Source of the DNA: Polyangiaceae bacterium
GTDB taxonomy: Bacteria > Myxococcota_A > Polyangia > Polyangiales > Polyangiaceae
Length of the DNA stretch: 64,000 nt
Assembly: GCA_022842465.1 (NCBI GenBank)
Contig: JALHPN010000012.1
Span: 1-64,000, forward strand
Reading direction: 5' to 3'
Shown here: positions 17,417 to 26,355 of the stretch, in pieces
Position numbering within the stretch: the first letter of the stretch is position 1
Layout: every line of letters begins with the position of its first letter
Made by a program: the position numbers and the translations under genes
Notes under the pieces: generated by a model
What the model saw: the letters and a program-made list of their open reading frames with translations, nothing else
What the model was told of the DNA's origin: nothing
Databases searched by the model: none

Positions 17417-18111
17417 CCGGTGGCCTCTTCGGGGTTGTCGGCGAAGCGGTACCCGACGCCACGCACGGTCTCGATGTAGTCGCCGCAGACCCCGAGCTTC
17501 TCGCGGAGCCGCTTCACGTGCGTGTCCACCGTGCGCGTCGTGATGTCGGCGTCGATGCCCCAGACGTCGCTCAGGAGCGCCGCGCGCGTCTGGACGCGGT
17601 TCCTGCGGTCGTAGAGGGTGACGAGGAGCTTGAACTCGAGCGCCGTGAGCTCGAGCTCCGCCTCGCCGGTCCACACGCGGTGCGCGCCGCGATCGATGCG
17701 GAGGTGACCGAACTGGATCGTGGCAGCCACCTCCTGCTCGCTGCTCGAGCGTCGGAGGATGGCCTGGATGCGGAGGAGGAGCTCCCGCACGCTGAAGGGC
17801 TTCACGACGTAGTCGTCCGCGCCGAGCTCGAAGCCGACGACGCGATCGATCTCCTCACCCTTCGCGGTGAGCATGACGACCTGCGCGTTCTTCGTCAGCG
17901 GGTCGGTCTTCAGGGTCTTGCAGATCTCCGTCCCGGGGATGTCGGGGAGCATCAGGTCGAGCAGGACGAGGTCCGGCTTCTTCTCCCGCGCGATCCGCAG
18001 CCCCTCTTCTCCCCTCCCGGCGACGAAGACCTTGTGGCCCTTCTCGCGGAGGTTGTAGTCGAGGATCTGCTGGATGTCGGCTTCGTCCTCGATGATCAGG
18101 ATTCGCGCCAT
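17413..18111 (-). CDS. phoB: Response regulator PhoB (OmpR/PhoB family)
   Basis: 232 aa. Receiver domain at 1-120 with acidic pocket Glu8/Asp9 and phospho-acceptor Asp52 (LVLLDLMLPDIPG), Lys in MLTAKGEE. A winged-helix effector domain covers about 135-228 (LTALEFKLLVTLYDRRNRVQTRAALL, TRTVDTHVKRLREKLG, VRGVGYRF). It activates Pho genes when phosphorylated. The ATG at 18111 is preferred; a GTG immediately upstream (18114) is possible. As the first gene of the operon it puts phoBR upstream of pstSCAB. Confidence 0.96.
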   Translation of the reverse strand: MARILIIEDEADIQQILDYNLREKGHKVFVAGRGEEGLRIAREKKPDLVLLDLMLPDIPGTEICKTLKTDPLTKNAQVVMLTAKGEEIDRVVGFELGADDYVVKPFSVRELLLRIQAILRRSSSEQEVAATIQFGHLRIDRGAHRVWTGEAELELTALEFKLLVTLYDRRNRVQTRAALLSDVWGIDADITTRTVDTHVKRLREKLGVCGDYIETVRGVGYRFADNPEEATG

Positions 18112-18122
18112 CACTCGCGGAT

Positions 18123-18152
18123 ACTCTAGTCGTGTGACGAACGTGTGTCATG
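18123..18152 (-). promoter_or_regulatory. phoB promoter with overlapping 11-bp direct repeats (PHO-box-like)
   Basis: On the minus strand ATGACA (18146-18151) and TAGAGT (18123-18128) are spaced by exactly 17 nt, and the phoB ATG follows 11 nt later. Overlapping the -35, two 11-bp units on the plus strand (CGTGTGACGAA, 18131-18141; CGTGTGTCATG, 18142-18152) agree at 7 of 11 positions. That is the layout of a PhoB-type operator with autoregulation; sequence identity to the Escherichia coli PHO box is only partial. Confidence 0.5.
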
Positions 18153-18195
18153 CGAGGGGGAACCAGGTAGCGCTCGTGGGGACGCGCGGCTGACC

Positions 18196-18960
18196 ATGCT
18201 CTCGGGCGCTCGCGTCGTCGTCGTCGTCCCCGCCTTCCAGGAGGAGAGGCACGTGGGGGACGTCATCCGGACGATGCCCCCCTTCGTCGATCGGATCGTG
18301 CTCGTCGACGACGCGAGCACCGATCGGACGGTGGCGCGCGCGAGAGAGGCCGAGCCCGGCGCGCGGCTCGACGTCGTGCGGCACGGACGCCGTCGTGGCG
18401 TCGGCGCGGTCATCGCCTCGGGGTACCGGCGCGCCCTCGAGGAGCCCGGCAACCCCAACGACGCGCTCTGCGTCATGGCCGGCGACGGCCAGATGTGCCC
18501 GGACGACCTCGAAGCGATCGCGCGGCCCGTCGTGGAGCGCCGAGCGGACTACGTGAAGGGCGAGCGCTTCTCCTCGCCCGGCGTCCGCGCAGCGATGGGG
18601 CTCCCGCGGTGGATCGGTGGGCACGTCTTCTCCACCCTCACCGCCCTCGCGGTCGGCCAGCGCTTGACCGACAGCCAGTGCGGCTACACCGCCCTCGCCC
18701 GCTCTGCCGCGGCGCGCCTCGACCTCGACGGGCTCTGGCCGAGCTTCGGCTACCCGAACGATCTCCTCGGGCAGCTCGCCGCGCGGGGCCTCGTCGTCGC
18801 CGAGGTCCCCGTGCGGCCCGTCTACGGCACCGAGGAGAGCAAGCTCCGCCTCCGCCACCTGCCGCCGATCGCCTTCCTCATCGGCCGGGCGGGTGTCCGC
18901 CGGATTCGCTCGGAATTCCGAGGGGTCGAGCCCCCCGGGAGGCGTCATCCGAAAGGGTGA
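18196..18960 (+). CDS. Glycosyltransferase family 2 (dolichyl-phosphate-mannose-synthase-like)
   Basis: 254 aa from the ATG at 18196 (a GTG at 18145 would add 17 residues that overlap the phoB promoter). GT-A fold motifs: VVVVPAFQEERHVGDVI at the N-terminus, IVLVDDASTDRT, and CVMAGDGQMCPDDL with the DxD-like DG. The C-terminal half (GHVFSTLTALAVGQRLTDSQCGYTAL) matches GT2 enzymes that transfer sugar to a polyprenyl phosphate. No C-terminal transmembrane pair is present. The sugar is unknown. Confidence 0.88.
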   Translation: MLSGARVVVVVPAFQEERHVGDVIRTMPPFVDRIVLVDDASTDRTVARAREAEPGARLDVVRHGRRRGVGAVIASGYRRALEEPGNPNDALCVMAGDGQMCPDDLEAIARPVVERRADYVKGERFSSPGVRAAMGLPRWIGGHVFSTLTALAVGQRLTDSQCGYTALARSAAARLDLDGLWPSFGYPNDLLGQLAARGLVVAEVPVRPVYGTEESKLRLRHLPPIAFLIGRAGVRRIRSEFRGVEPPGRRHPKG

Positions 18961-18995
18961 CACGGCGGCGAAGGGACTCTCTCGGGTTTTCGACG

Positions 18996-19001
18996 TACGC
19001 T
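18996..19001 (+). promoter_or_regulatory. TACGCT -10-like hexamer
   Basis: Ends 8 nt before the GTG at 19010, supporting that start over longer in-frame options that overlap the preceding gene. Confidence 0.45.
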
Positions 19002-19009
19002 GTAGAGAC

Positions 19010-19555
19010 GTGCGAACGCCTCGCCCCCACGCTTCCGCTCGCGGCATCGGCACCCTCATCGGCAACGGGTGGCTCCGCGAGTCGCCGAAGAACCGCGCGC
19101 CCGCGTTCTGGCAGGTGCGGAGCCGCTCGGCACTGCGGAAGTGCATGTTCATGAACGTGCCGCGCGAGCTCCTCGAGGCGCTGCCCGAGGGAGCGCTCGC
19201 GCCCTCGACCCCACCGCGCATCGTCGCTCCGACCGCGACGCCGCCCTTCGCCGACGACGGACACGTGAAGCGCCGGGACCCCCAGCGCGACGTCCGCATG
19301 ATGCCTGCGGTCGATCCTCAGCTCGCCCGCCGCGTCGCGCGCGAGCAGCAGCGCCGCGCCGAGAAGCCCGAGATCTGGGAGACGCCCGTCGCCGTCGGCG
19401 TCCTCCTCATGGTCGCGCCGCCGATCGGCCTCGCCGCGCTCTGGTCGAGCAAGCGCTACTCGGGCGACGCGCGCTGGGCGCTCACGATCATGACCGCGCT
19501 GATGATGTGCCTCGGCGCCGCCGTCGCGATCACGGCGATGTCGCTCCGCTTCTGA
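19010..19555 (+). CDS. Unknown protein with two C-terminal transmembrane helices
   Basis: 181 aa from the GTG at 19010. The first ~120 residues are soluble and basic (RTPRPHASARG; LRESPKNRAPAFWQVRSRSALRK). The C-terminus has two hydrophobic helices (about 128-150, VAVGVLLMVAPPIGLAALW; 158-178, LTIMTALMMCLGAAVAITAM). No family is recognised. The frame is open upstream into the glycosyltransferase gene, but TACGCT 8 nt before this GTG favours the short form. It converges on purB with a 10-nt gap. Confidence 0.6.
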   Translation: MRTPRPHASARGIGTLIGNGWLRESPKNRAPAFWQVRSRSALRKCMFMNVPRELLEALPEGALAPSTPPRIVAPTATPPFADDGHVKRRDPQRDVRMMPAVDPQLARRVAREQQRRAEKPEIWETPVAVGVLLMVAPPIGLAALWSSKRYSGDARWALTIMTALMMCLGAAVAITAMSLRF

Positions 19556-19565
19556 TCCCGAGCGC

Positions 19566-20861
19566 TCAGGCGAGCGCGCGCTCGACGATGCCGGGCACGT
19601 GCCGGAGCGCGTGCTCGACGTCGAAGAGCTCCTCGAGCTTCGCGCGTGGGATGCGCTTCGACACGTCGGCGTCCGCCCCGAGGTTGTCCGAGAAGCGGCC
19701 GTCACCCTGCCACGCGCGCATCGCGTTGCGCTGCACGAGGACGTAGGCCTCCTGGCGCGCCATGCCCGACTCCACGAGGGCGAGGAGCACCGCCTCCGAG
19801 AAGTAGAGCTCGTTCGCGCGCGCCATGTTCTCGGCGAGGCGGGCGGGGTAGACGACGAGCCCTTCGACGAGGCTCTTCGAGCGGACGAGCATGAAGGCGA
19901 GCGTCGACGTCGCGTCGGGCGCCATCATGCGCTCGACCGAGGAGTGCGAGATGTCCCGCTCGTGCCAGAGGGCGACGTTCTCGAGCGCGGGGATCGCCGC
20001 GGCGCGGACGATGCGGGCGAGGCCGCAGAGGTTCTCGCTCAGGATCGGATTCCGCTTGTGGGGCATCGCGCTCGAGCCCTTCTGCCCGACCGTGAACGCC
20101 TCCTCGGCCTCCCCGACCTCGGACCGTTGCCAGTGACGCACGTTCGTCGCGAGCCGCTCGATGCCGGCCGCGACGAGCGCCATCGCGCAGAAGAGCTCGG
20201 CGTGGCGATCGCGCGGCACGATCTGCGTGCTCACGGTCTCCGCGCGGAGCCCGAGCGCCCCGAGCGCCTTCGCCTCGATCTCGGGGGAGAGGTGGGCGTA
20301 GGTGCCGACCGCGCCGGCGATCTTCCCCACCGCGACCGCCTCGCGTGCCGCTCGGAGGCGCGCTCGTCCGCGGCGCATCTCGGCGTGGTGCCCCGCGAGC
20401 GCGAGCCCGAACGTGACGGGCTCGGCGTGGATGCCGTGGCTCCTGCCGATCATGGGCGTCTTCGCGTGCTCGCGAGCGCGCTTCGCGAGCGCCTCGAGGA
20501 GGTCGTCCGTGCGGAGGACGAGCTCGTCGGTCGCGTCGCGGAGGAGGATCGCGAGCGAGGTGTCGAGGACGTCGCTCGACGTCATCCCGCGGTGGAGCCA
20601 GCGCGCGTCGGCCCCCGCGAGCTCCTCGACGTGCGTGAGGAAGGCGATGACGTCGTGCTTCGTCGTCCGCTCGATCTCGTCGATCCGCGCGACGTCGAGC
20701 ACGAGCTTCTTCTCGCGGATGCGCCCGGCCGTCCCGCTCGGGACGAGACCGGCGGCCTCCATCGCCTCGCAGGCTGCGAGCTCCACCTCGAGCCAGACCT
20801 GGAAGCGGCGCTCGGGGGACCAGAGGGCGGCGAACGAAGGCGGCGTATACCGGGGGATCAT
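19566..20861 (-). CDS. purB: Adenylosuccinate lyase
   Basis: 431 aa, the usual bacterial length. It acts twice in purine synthesis, splitting SAICAR and adenylosuccinate with release of fumarate. The superfamily signature [15 protein letters not shown] lies at about residues 260-275, with the catalytic-His block [11 protein letters not shown] and the N-terminal [18 protein letters not shown] typical of PurB. The start is ATG 20861. TAGACA, 10 nt upstream, is a weak -10 candidate that lies inside the divergent ATPase leader. Confidence 0.97.
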   Translation of the reverse strand: MIPRYTPPSFAALWSPERRFQVWLEVELAACEAMEAAGLVPSGTAGRIREKKLVLDVARIDEIERTTKHDVIAFLTHVEELAGADARWLHRGMTSSDVLDTSLAILLRDATDELVLRTDDLLEALAKRAREHAKTPMIGRSHGIHAEPVTFGLALAGHHAEMRRGRARLRAAREAVAVGKIAGAVGTYAHLSPEIEAKALGALGLRAETVSTQIVPRDRHAELFCAMALVAAGIERLATNVRHWQRSEVGEAEEAFTVGQKGSSAMPHKRNPILSENLCGLARIVRAAAIPALENVALWHERDISHSSVERMMAPDATSTLAFMLVRSKSLVEGLVVYPARLAENMARANELYFSEAVLLALVESGMARQEAYVLVQRNAMRAWQGDGRFSDNLGADADVSKRIPRAKLEELFDVEHALRHVPGIVERALA

Positions 20862-20897
20862 GACGCGGCGATGTCTAGCACGCGCTCGCCGTGGGAG

Positions 20898-20903
20898 TAT
20901 GCT
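20898..20903 (+). promoter_or_regulatory. TATGCT -10-like hexamer
   Basis: Ends 9 nt before the ATG at 20913. It argues for that start rather than the in-frame ATG at 20871. Confidence 0.45.
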
Positions 20904-20912
20904 CGCGCCGCC

Positions 20913-22187
20913 ATGGCTCGCGCGCTCACCGCTCACGACGTGTTCACGCCCGGCGCCTTCCCCGAGCACACGTACGTCGCGCGCACCGACGAAGACCTCG
21001 AGGCGCGCCTCCGCTTCGGGCTCGGGACGCGCGGTCAGATCGTCAGCCTCTCCGGGCCCTCGAAATCGGGGAAGACCGTCCTCGTCGAGAAGGTCGTCGG
21101 CACCGATCGCCTCGTGACCGTCGTCGGCGCCGGGATCCGCGACGCCGAGCAGATCTGGGCGCGCGCGCTCGACGCGCTCGACATGCCGGCGGACACGATC
21201 ACGACGAGCGGCGCGGAGGCACGCACCGCCTATCGCGGTCAGGCGCGCGGCTCGATTGGCGCCGCCGCGCTCGTGCGCGCGGAGGGCACCGCCGGGCTCG
21301 AGCACCGCGCGAGCAAGCTCGCGAGCGAGGCCGAGCGCAAGGCGCGGCGCGGCCTCGAGCAGGTCATCGAGGAGATCGGCGAGAGCGACGACGTGCTCCT
21401 CGTCGACGACTTCCACTACATGCCGCGCGACGTGCAGAGCGACGTCGCGAAGCAGCTGAAGGAGGCGGCACGACGAGGCGTGAGGATCGTGACGGCGCAG
21501 GTGCCTCATCGCGCGGACGACGTCGTCCGCGCGAACGCCGAGCTCCGCGGGCGCGTGACGGCGATCGACGTCGGGTACTGGCCCTCCGCCGATCTCGTGA
21601 GGATCGCGGAGGCGGGCTTCTCCGCGCTCGACGTCGAGCTCTCTCCGACCTCGGCGCGGAGCCTCGCGGACGAGGCCGCCGGCTCGCCCCAGCTCATGCA
21701 GGCGCTCTGCCTCTACGCCTGCTTCGTCCTCGGAACGACCGAGAAGCAGGCGAAGCGCAGCGCAAAGCGGCTCGACGCGAAGGATCTCGAGAAGACGTGC
21801 CGACTCACCGCGACGGTCTGCGACTTTCGCTCGCTCGTCGACGTCCTCGACCCCGGCCCTCGTGCGAGGGGCGCCGAGCGGAAGACGTATCGCTTCCGGA
21901 GCGGCGGCGTCGGGGACGTGTACCGCGCGGTCCTCCGGGCGATCGCCGGCGAGCCCCGCGCGCTCTCCTTCTCGTACGACGAGCTCGCCGCGCGCGTGAA
22001 GGCGCTCTGCGACGGCGAGAGCCCGCCTGGCTCGAGCCTCTTCGCCGCCTGCGCGCACATGCAGAGGCTCGCCGAGGACCACCTGCCGACCTCGCGCGTG
22101 CTCGAGTGGGACGACACCGAGCACGTGCTCGAGATCCCGGACCCGTACTTCCTCTTCTACTTGCGCTGGTCCGACCGCCTCGCCTGA
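20913..22187 (+). CDS. P-loop ATPase (archaeal-ATPase/STAND-like)
   Basis: 424 aa from the ATG at 20913. Walker A GPSKSGKT lies at residues 48-55 and Walker [10 protein letters not shown] at about 161-169. A lid region ([19 protein letters not shown]) follows. The C-terminus (about 330-424) looks like a winged helix ending in [15 protein letters not shown], a pattern typical of STAND-like or archaeal-type ATPases with a C-terminal sensor or DNA-binding wing. No effector domain such as a nuclease, TIR or protease is fused. The role is unknown; signalling or stress/defence are possible. It is divergent from purB with a 51-bp gap. Confidence 0.7.
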   Translation: MARALTAHDVFTPGAFPEHTYVARTDEDLEARLRFGLGTRGQIVSLSGPSKSGKTVLVEKVVGTDRLVTVVGAGIRDAEQIWARALDALDMPADTITTSGAEARTAYRGQARGSIGAAALVRAEGTAGLEHRASKLASEAERKARRGLEQVIEEIGESDDVLLVDDFHYMPRDVQSDVAKQLKEAARRGVRIVTAQVPHRADDVVRANAELRGRVTAIDVGYWPSADLVRIAEAGFSALDVELSPTSARSLADEAAGSPQLMQALCLYACFVLGTTEKQAKRSAKRLDAKDLEKTCRLTATVCDFRSLVDVLDPGPRARGAERKTYRFRSGGVGDVYRAVLRAIAGEPRALSFSYDELAARVKALCDGESPPGSSLFAACAHMQRLAEDHLPTSRVLEWDDTEHVLEIPDPYFLFYLRWSDRLA

Positions 22188-22189
22188 TC

Positions 22190-24340
22190 TCAGGCGCTCC
22201 AGAAGCGGCGCCCGCGGCGCGCGGCGTCGACCAGCGCGGGCGCGGGCGTGAAGCGCGCGCCGTGGCGCTGCTCGAGGGCGCGCGTGCGCCGGAGGACCTC
22301 GTCCGCGCCGAGGACGTCGACGTAGCGGAAGGGGCCGCCGCGGAACGCCGGGAAGCCGAGGCCGAGGACGGCGCCGAGATCGCCGTCGCGGGCGCTCGCG
22401 AGGACGCCCTCGTCGAGACACCGAAGCGCCTCGTTGACGAGCGCGAGGGCGCACCTCGCCTGGATCTCCTCCGGCTTCGGGCCGCCGTGCGGGCGGGGAG
22501 CCACGCCGAGCGCGCGGTACGTCGTGTCGTCGACGCGCCGCTCGGCGCGCACGCCGCGCCCGTAGAGGTAGAAGCCGCGCCCGTTCTTCCGGCCCTTGCG
22601 ATCGTCCAGGCGGAGCGCTTCGATGGCGTCCGGCGCGCGGAGGCGCCCGCCGAACGCCTCGTGGAGGAGAGCGGCGACGTGGCCGACGAGATCGATCCCG
22701 AGCTCGTCGGCGAGGTGGAGCGGGCCCAGCGGGAAGCCCCACGCGACGAGCGCCTCGTCGACGACCTCGACCGGCACACCCTCGGCCACGAGACGGACGG
22801 CCTCGTGGAGGAAGGGCGCGAGCGTGCGCGTCGTGTAGAACCCAGGGCCGTCCGCGACGACGATGACCGTCTTGCCGAGGTCGCGTCCGAAGCGCACCGC
22901 GGTCGCGAGGGCGGCGTCGCTCGTGCGCGGACCGCGGACGACCTCGACGAGCGGCACCCTCGTCACCGGCGCGAAGAAGTGCATACCGAGGACGCGCTCG
23001 GGCCGCCGGGCCTCCTCCGCGATGCGGGCGACGGGGATGGCGGCGGTGCTCGAGGCGATCACGGCCTCGTCGCGGACGCGCTCTTCGACGTTCCGGAGGA
23101 CCTCGTGCTTCAGGGCGAGGTCCTCGAAGACCGCCTCGACGACGAGGTCGGACGCGCGGAGGCCGGTGTACGCCGTCGTGCTGGTCACGCGCGCGAGCGC
23201 GCGCGCGTGGTCGCGCGAGGAGAGAAGGCGCTTGTCTCGGCGGCCGTCGAGGTGCTCGCGCACGTAGCGGAGGCCGCGACCGAGCGCGACCTCCTCGCGC
23301 TCCTTGAGTCGAACGACGACCCCACGCTCCGCGGAGATCGCCGCGACCCCGGCGCCGATGAGCCCGGCGCCGACGACGGCCACACGAGCTGCGGCGACGT
23401 CCGCGGCCGTCGCCGCCGCGCGCGCGGCCGCCTCCGCGGAGGCGAGCTCCGCGAGGCGATGGGCCGACTCGCTGACGACGAGCTCGCCGAAGCGCTTCAC
23501 CTCGAGGTCGGCCGCAGCCTTCCAGCCGCGAGCCGCCCACCGCTCGAGCACGTCGAGGACGGCGTCCGGGGCGGGGTAGTGACCGCGCGTGCGCGCGGAC
23601 GACGCGATGCGCGCGCGGCGGAGGGCGATCGTGCGGCCGACGCCCGTGCCGTCGAGGAGCCAGCGATGGACGCGCGGCATCGCGCGATCGCCGAACCCCG
23701 GCTCCCTCCCGACGAGGCCGCGCGCCGTGAGGCACGCCGCTTCGAGCGCGATCGAGCTCGCGACGACGTGGTCCACGAGGCCGAGGGCACGCGCGCGCTC
23801 GGCGGGGATCGCGCGGCCGGTGAGGCCCATGTCGAGCGCGACGGCGAGCCCGGCGCGCCGCGCGACGCGGAGGAGCCCGTTGCCGGCCGGCACGACGCCG
23901 AGCTTCACCCCGGGGAGCCCGACGCTAGCGTCGCGCTGATCGGTGATCACGATGCGGGCGCAGGCGAGCGCGAGCTCGTAGGAGGTGCCCGACAGGGGCC
24001 CGGTCGCGAGCGCGACGACGGGTTTGTTCGCGCGCGCGAGGGCGACGAGACGGCGCGAGGCACGTGTCGCGAAGCGCGTCGCGTCGTCGGCGAAGCGCAG
24101 CGAAGCGACGAGCTCGATCTGGGCCCGCGCGTCGTCGGCGGGAAGGACCGAGCTGGTCACGACGACCGCGCGAACGCGCACGTCCGAGAGCGCGGCATCG
24201 ATCGCGGAGAAGACCTCGTCCGCGAGGGCGTGCCCACCCTGGATCGTGAGCACCGCCACCCCGTCGTCTCGGACCTCGCGGCGTACGCGGAGGGGGCGCA
24301 CGAGAGGCTTCGACGGCTCGGCGATCGACGTCTGCGTCAT
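22190..24340 (-). CDS. fadJ: Fatty-acid oxidation multifunctional protein: enoyl-CoA hydratase/3-hydroxyacyl-CoA dehydrogenase
   Basis: 716 aa. The N-terminal crotonase domain is at about 20-250, the Rossmann NAD domain begins near 320 ([16 protein letters not shown]), and two 3HCDH C-terminal domains follow ([37 protein letters not shown]). It catalyses hydration and NAD-dependent oxidation in beta-oxidation. In the crotonase part the first catalytic Glu is present (TSYELALAC), but the second, in the usual LPExKLG block, is Gly ([15 protein letters not shown]), so hydratase activity may be reduced or changed. Its ATG overlaps the stop of the thiolase gene, so the two form a fadI-fadJ operon. 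Confidence 0.93.
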   Translation of the reverse strand: MTQTSIAEPSKPLVRPLRVRREVRDDGVAVLTIQGGHALADEVFSAIDAALSDVRVRAVVVTSSVLPADDARAQIELVASLRFADDATRFATRASRRLVALARANKPVVALATGPLSGTSYELALACARIVITDQRDASVGLPGVKLGVVPAGNGLLRVARRAGLAVALDMGLTGRAIPAERARALGLVDHVVASSIALEAACLTARGLVGREPGFGDRAMPRVHRWLLDGTGVGRTIALRRARIASSARTRGHYPAPDAVLDVLERWAARGWKAAADLEVKRFGELVVSESAHRLAELASAEAAARAAATAADVAAARVAVVGAGLIGAGVAAISAERGVVVRLKEREEVALGRGLRYVREHLDGRRDKRLLSSRDHARALARVTSTTAYTGLRASDLVVEAVFEDLALKHEVLRNVEERVRDEAVIASSTAAIPVARIAEEARRPERVLGMHFFAPVTRVPLVEVVRGPRTSDAALATAVRFGRDLGKTVIVVADGPGFYTTRTLAPFLHEAVRLVAEGVPVEVVDEALVAWGFPLGPLHLADELGIDLVGHVAALLHEAFGGRLRAPDAIEALRLDDRKGRKNGRGFYLYGRGVRAERRVDDTTYRALGVAPRPHGGPKPEEIQARCALALVNEALRCLDEGVLASARDGDLGAVLGLGFPAFRGGPFRYVDVLGADEVLRRTRALEQRHGARFTPAPALVDAARRGRRFWSA

Positions 24341-25665
24341 GCCGCCTCCAGGACGACCGACCCGCCGAGGCCGCCCGCGGCGCACGCCGTGGCGAGACCG
24401 AGCTTCCCGCCTCGCCGGCGGAGCTCGTGGGCGAGGCCGAGGAGGAGACGCGCGCCCGTCGCGCCGAAGGGATGACCGAGGGCGATCGAGCCGCCGTTCA
24501 CGTTGAGCCTGGCCTCGTCGACCTCGCCGATCCGCGTCGCCCGTCCGAGCTTCTCCTCCGCGAACCGACGCGAGGTGAACGCCTGTATGTTGCACAGGAC
24601 CTGCGCTGCGAACGCCTCGTGCATCTCGACGAGATCCATGTCGGCCAGGGTGACCCCCGCGCGATCGAGGGCGAGTGGCGTGGCGTAGGCGGGGCCCATC
24701 AGGAGGCCTTCCGCCGGCGAGAGCGCGGCGTAGCCCCACGAGCGAAGCCACGCGATCGGGCGGAGGCCGAGCTCCTTCACCTTCGCCTCGGAGGCGAGGA
24801 GGAGCGCGCTCGCGCCGTCCGTGAGCGCCGACGAGCTCGCCGCGGTGACGGTGCCGTGCTCGGGATCGAACACAGGCGGGAGCTTCGCGTACGCGTCGAG
24901 GTCTCCGCTCTTCCGGACGACGTTGTCTCGCACCGTCGGGCGATCTTCCGCGGGGGGGGTGACGACGCGCATCACCTCGTCGTCGTACACGCCTCGCTCC
25001 CACGCCGCCGATGCGCGGACGTGGCTCCGATGGGCGAGCTCGTCCTGCGACCTCCGGGAGATGCCCATGTCCTTCGCCATCCGCTCGGCGTGCTCGCCCA
25101 TCGTGAGGCCGGTCGAGGCCTCGCGGAGGGCGGGAGGGACCGGGAGCAGATCCCGCGCCGAGAGGTGCGCGAACGATCGCGCCTTGTCCGTCAGCGACCG
25201 GGCGCGGCTCGCGGAGGCGAGCGCCGTCGCGAGCGGCCGCGAGACGGTGACGGGGACGTCGCTCGCGCTGTCGACGCCGCCGACGATCGCGAGGTCGTGG
25301 GCGCCGGTGAGGATCGCCTCGGCCGCGCTCGTCGTCGCCTGGAGCGAGCTCGCGCAGGCGCGGACGACGGTGAACGCGTCCGTCGTGTCCGGTAGGCTCG
25401 CCCCGAAGACGATCTCCCGCGCGATGTTGGGCGTCCGCGGGCTCGGCACCGCCTGCCCGAACACGAGCAGCGACAGCGCCCGCGGATCCACGTCGGCGCG
25501 CGCGACGAGCTCGCGGACGACGAGGCTCCCGAGGTCGACGGGCGACAGGTCCTTGAACGCCGTCCCCTGCCGCATGAAGGGCGTCCGCAGCCCGGCGACC
25601 AACGCGATCCGATCGCCCGCGTCGGCCGAGCCCGCGTTCCATCGCCGCGTCCGTGCGATCGTCAT
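24337..25665 (-). CDS. fadI: Acetyl-CoA C-acyltransferase (thiolase, FadI-type)
   Basis: 442 aa from the ATG at 25665. The nucleophilic Cys lies in VRACASSLQATTSA (near residue 105), the His in LVEMHEAFAAQVLCNI, and the second Cys in ATACAAGGLGGSVV near the C-terminus, with GGSIALGHPFGATGAR. Together with the coupled downstream fadJ it completes the last steps of fatty-acid beta-oxidation by cleaving 3-ketoacyl-CoA. The length matches FadI better than FadA. No acyl-CoA dehydrogenase or FadR-like regulator is nearby. Confidence 0.94.
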   Translation of the reverse strand: MTIARTRRWNAGSADAGDRIALVAGLRTPFMRQGTAFKDLSPVDLGSLVVRELVARADVDPRALSLLVFGQAVPSPRTPNIAREIVFGASLPDTTDAFTVVRACASSLQATTSAAEAILTGAHDLAIVGGVDSASDVPVTVSRPLATALASASRARSLTDKARSFAHLSARDLLPVPPALREASTGLTMGEHAERMAKDMGISRRSQDELAHRSHVRASAAWERGVYDDEVMRVVTPPAEDRPTVRDNVVRKSGDLDAYAKLPPVFDPEHGTVTAASSSALTDGASALLLASEAKVKELGLRPIAWLRSWGYAALSPAEGLLMGPAYATPLALDRAGVTLADMDLVEMHEAFAAQVLCNIQAFTSRRFAEEKLGRATRIGEVDEARLNVNGGSIALGHPFGATGARLLLGLAHELRRRGGKLGLATACAAGGLGGSVVLEAA

Positions 25666-25864
25666 CGCCCGACCCTTGGATCGGCCGCGCCGCCCCGTCA
25701 AGAAGACGGCGAGAAACGAGAGGTTCGGCCCCTGCGCCTTCGCGCAGCCGAGGGCCTGCGGCAACCGGGGCCACCCCACCAGGCTCGGCTTGTGCTAACG
25801 CACTCGGCGTCCCCCTGGTCACGTCCCCACCGTCCGTGGGGCCCCACCTGCACGAGGAAACCCG

Positions 25865-26302
25865 ATGTCTCTCGTCGACGTGCTCACCGATGCTTCGAAG
25901 AAGCCCCAGATCGTCAAGGACTGCTGCACGCTGATCGACGAGGAAGTGAAGGACAAGGGCGGCATCTCCGGGCTCGCGATCAAGGCGGGCTACGGCGCGG
26001 TGAAGGGCATCAAGCCCGGCTTCGTCGAGCACGCGGTCGAGGACCTCCTCCCCGAGTTCGCGAAGGCCCTCGACCCGCTCTACGGTGAGGCGAAGGCGAA
26101 CGACAAGGCGATCGGGGATTTCTTCAGCGCGAACGCGGGTCGCGTCGCGGATGCGCTCCTCGCGATCACCGACGGCAAGGCGCAGCGCGCGAAGAGCGGC
26201 GTCGCCAAGGGCGCCTACGACAAGCTCCGCGGCTCCGCGAAGAAGAACGTCGAGCAGGCCGCGCCGCGCCTCGGCAAGCTGATCGAGAAGTACGGCGCCT
26301 GA
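25865..26302 (+). CDS. DUF6918-like conserved protein
   Basis: 145 aa, all-helical, no signal peptide. The N-terminus MSLVDVLTDASKKPQIVKDC, followed by LIDEEVKDKGGISGLAIKAGYGAVKGIKPGFV, fits a small family of unknown function (DUF6918) that I recall from Actinobacteria; the name is from memory. A good Shine-Dalgarno (GAGGAAA) lies 5 nt before the ATG, unlike most neighbours. The 199-nt gap upstream holds a leader but no other gene. The TGA is directly followed by the next reading frame. Confidence 0.65.
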   Translation: MSLVDVLTDASKKPQIVKDCCTLIDEEVKDKGGISGLAIKAGYGAVKGIKPGFVEHAVEDLLPEFAKALDPLYGEAKANDKAIGDFFSANAGRVADALLAITDGKAQRAKSGVAKGAYDKLRGSAKKNVEQAAPRLGKLIEKYGA

Positions 26303-26355
26303 GCGTCGCGCGCGCGCGAGAGCTCGCTCCGGCGCTCCTCGCTCGGTCGGGGCTC

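Noticed and set aside
20874-23735. Minus-strand extension of purB over the ATPase gene
   Set aside because: PurB begins at ATG 20861 at the usual length; the rest is a GC-driven open frame without homology.
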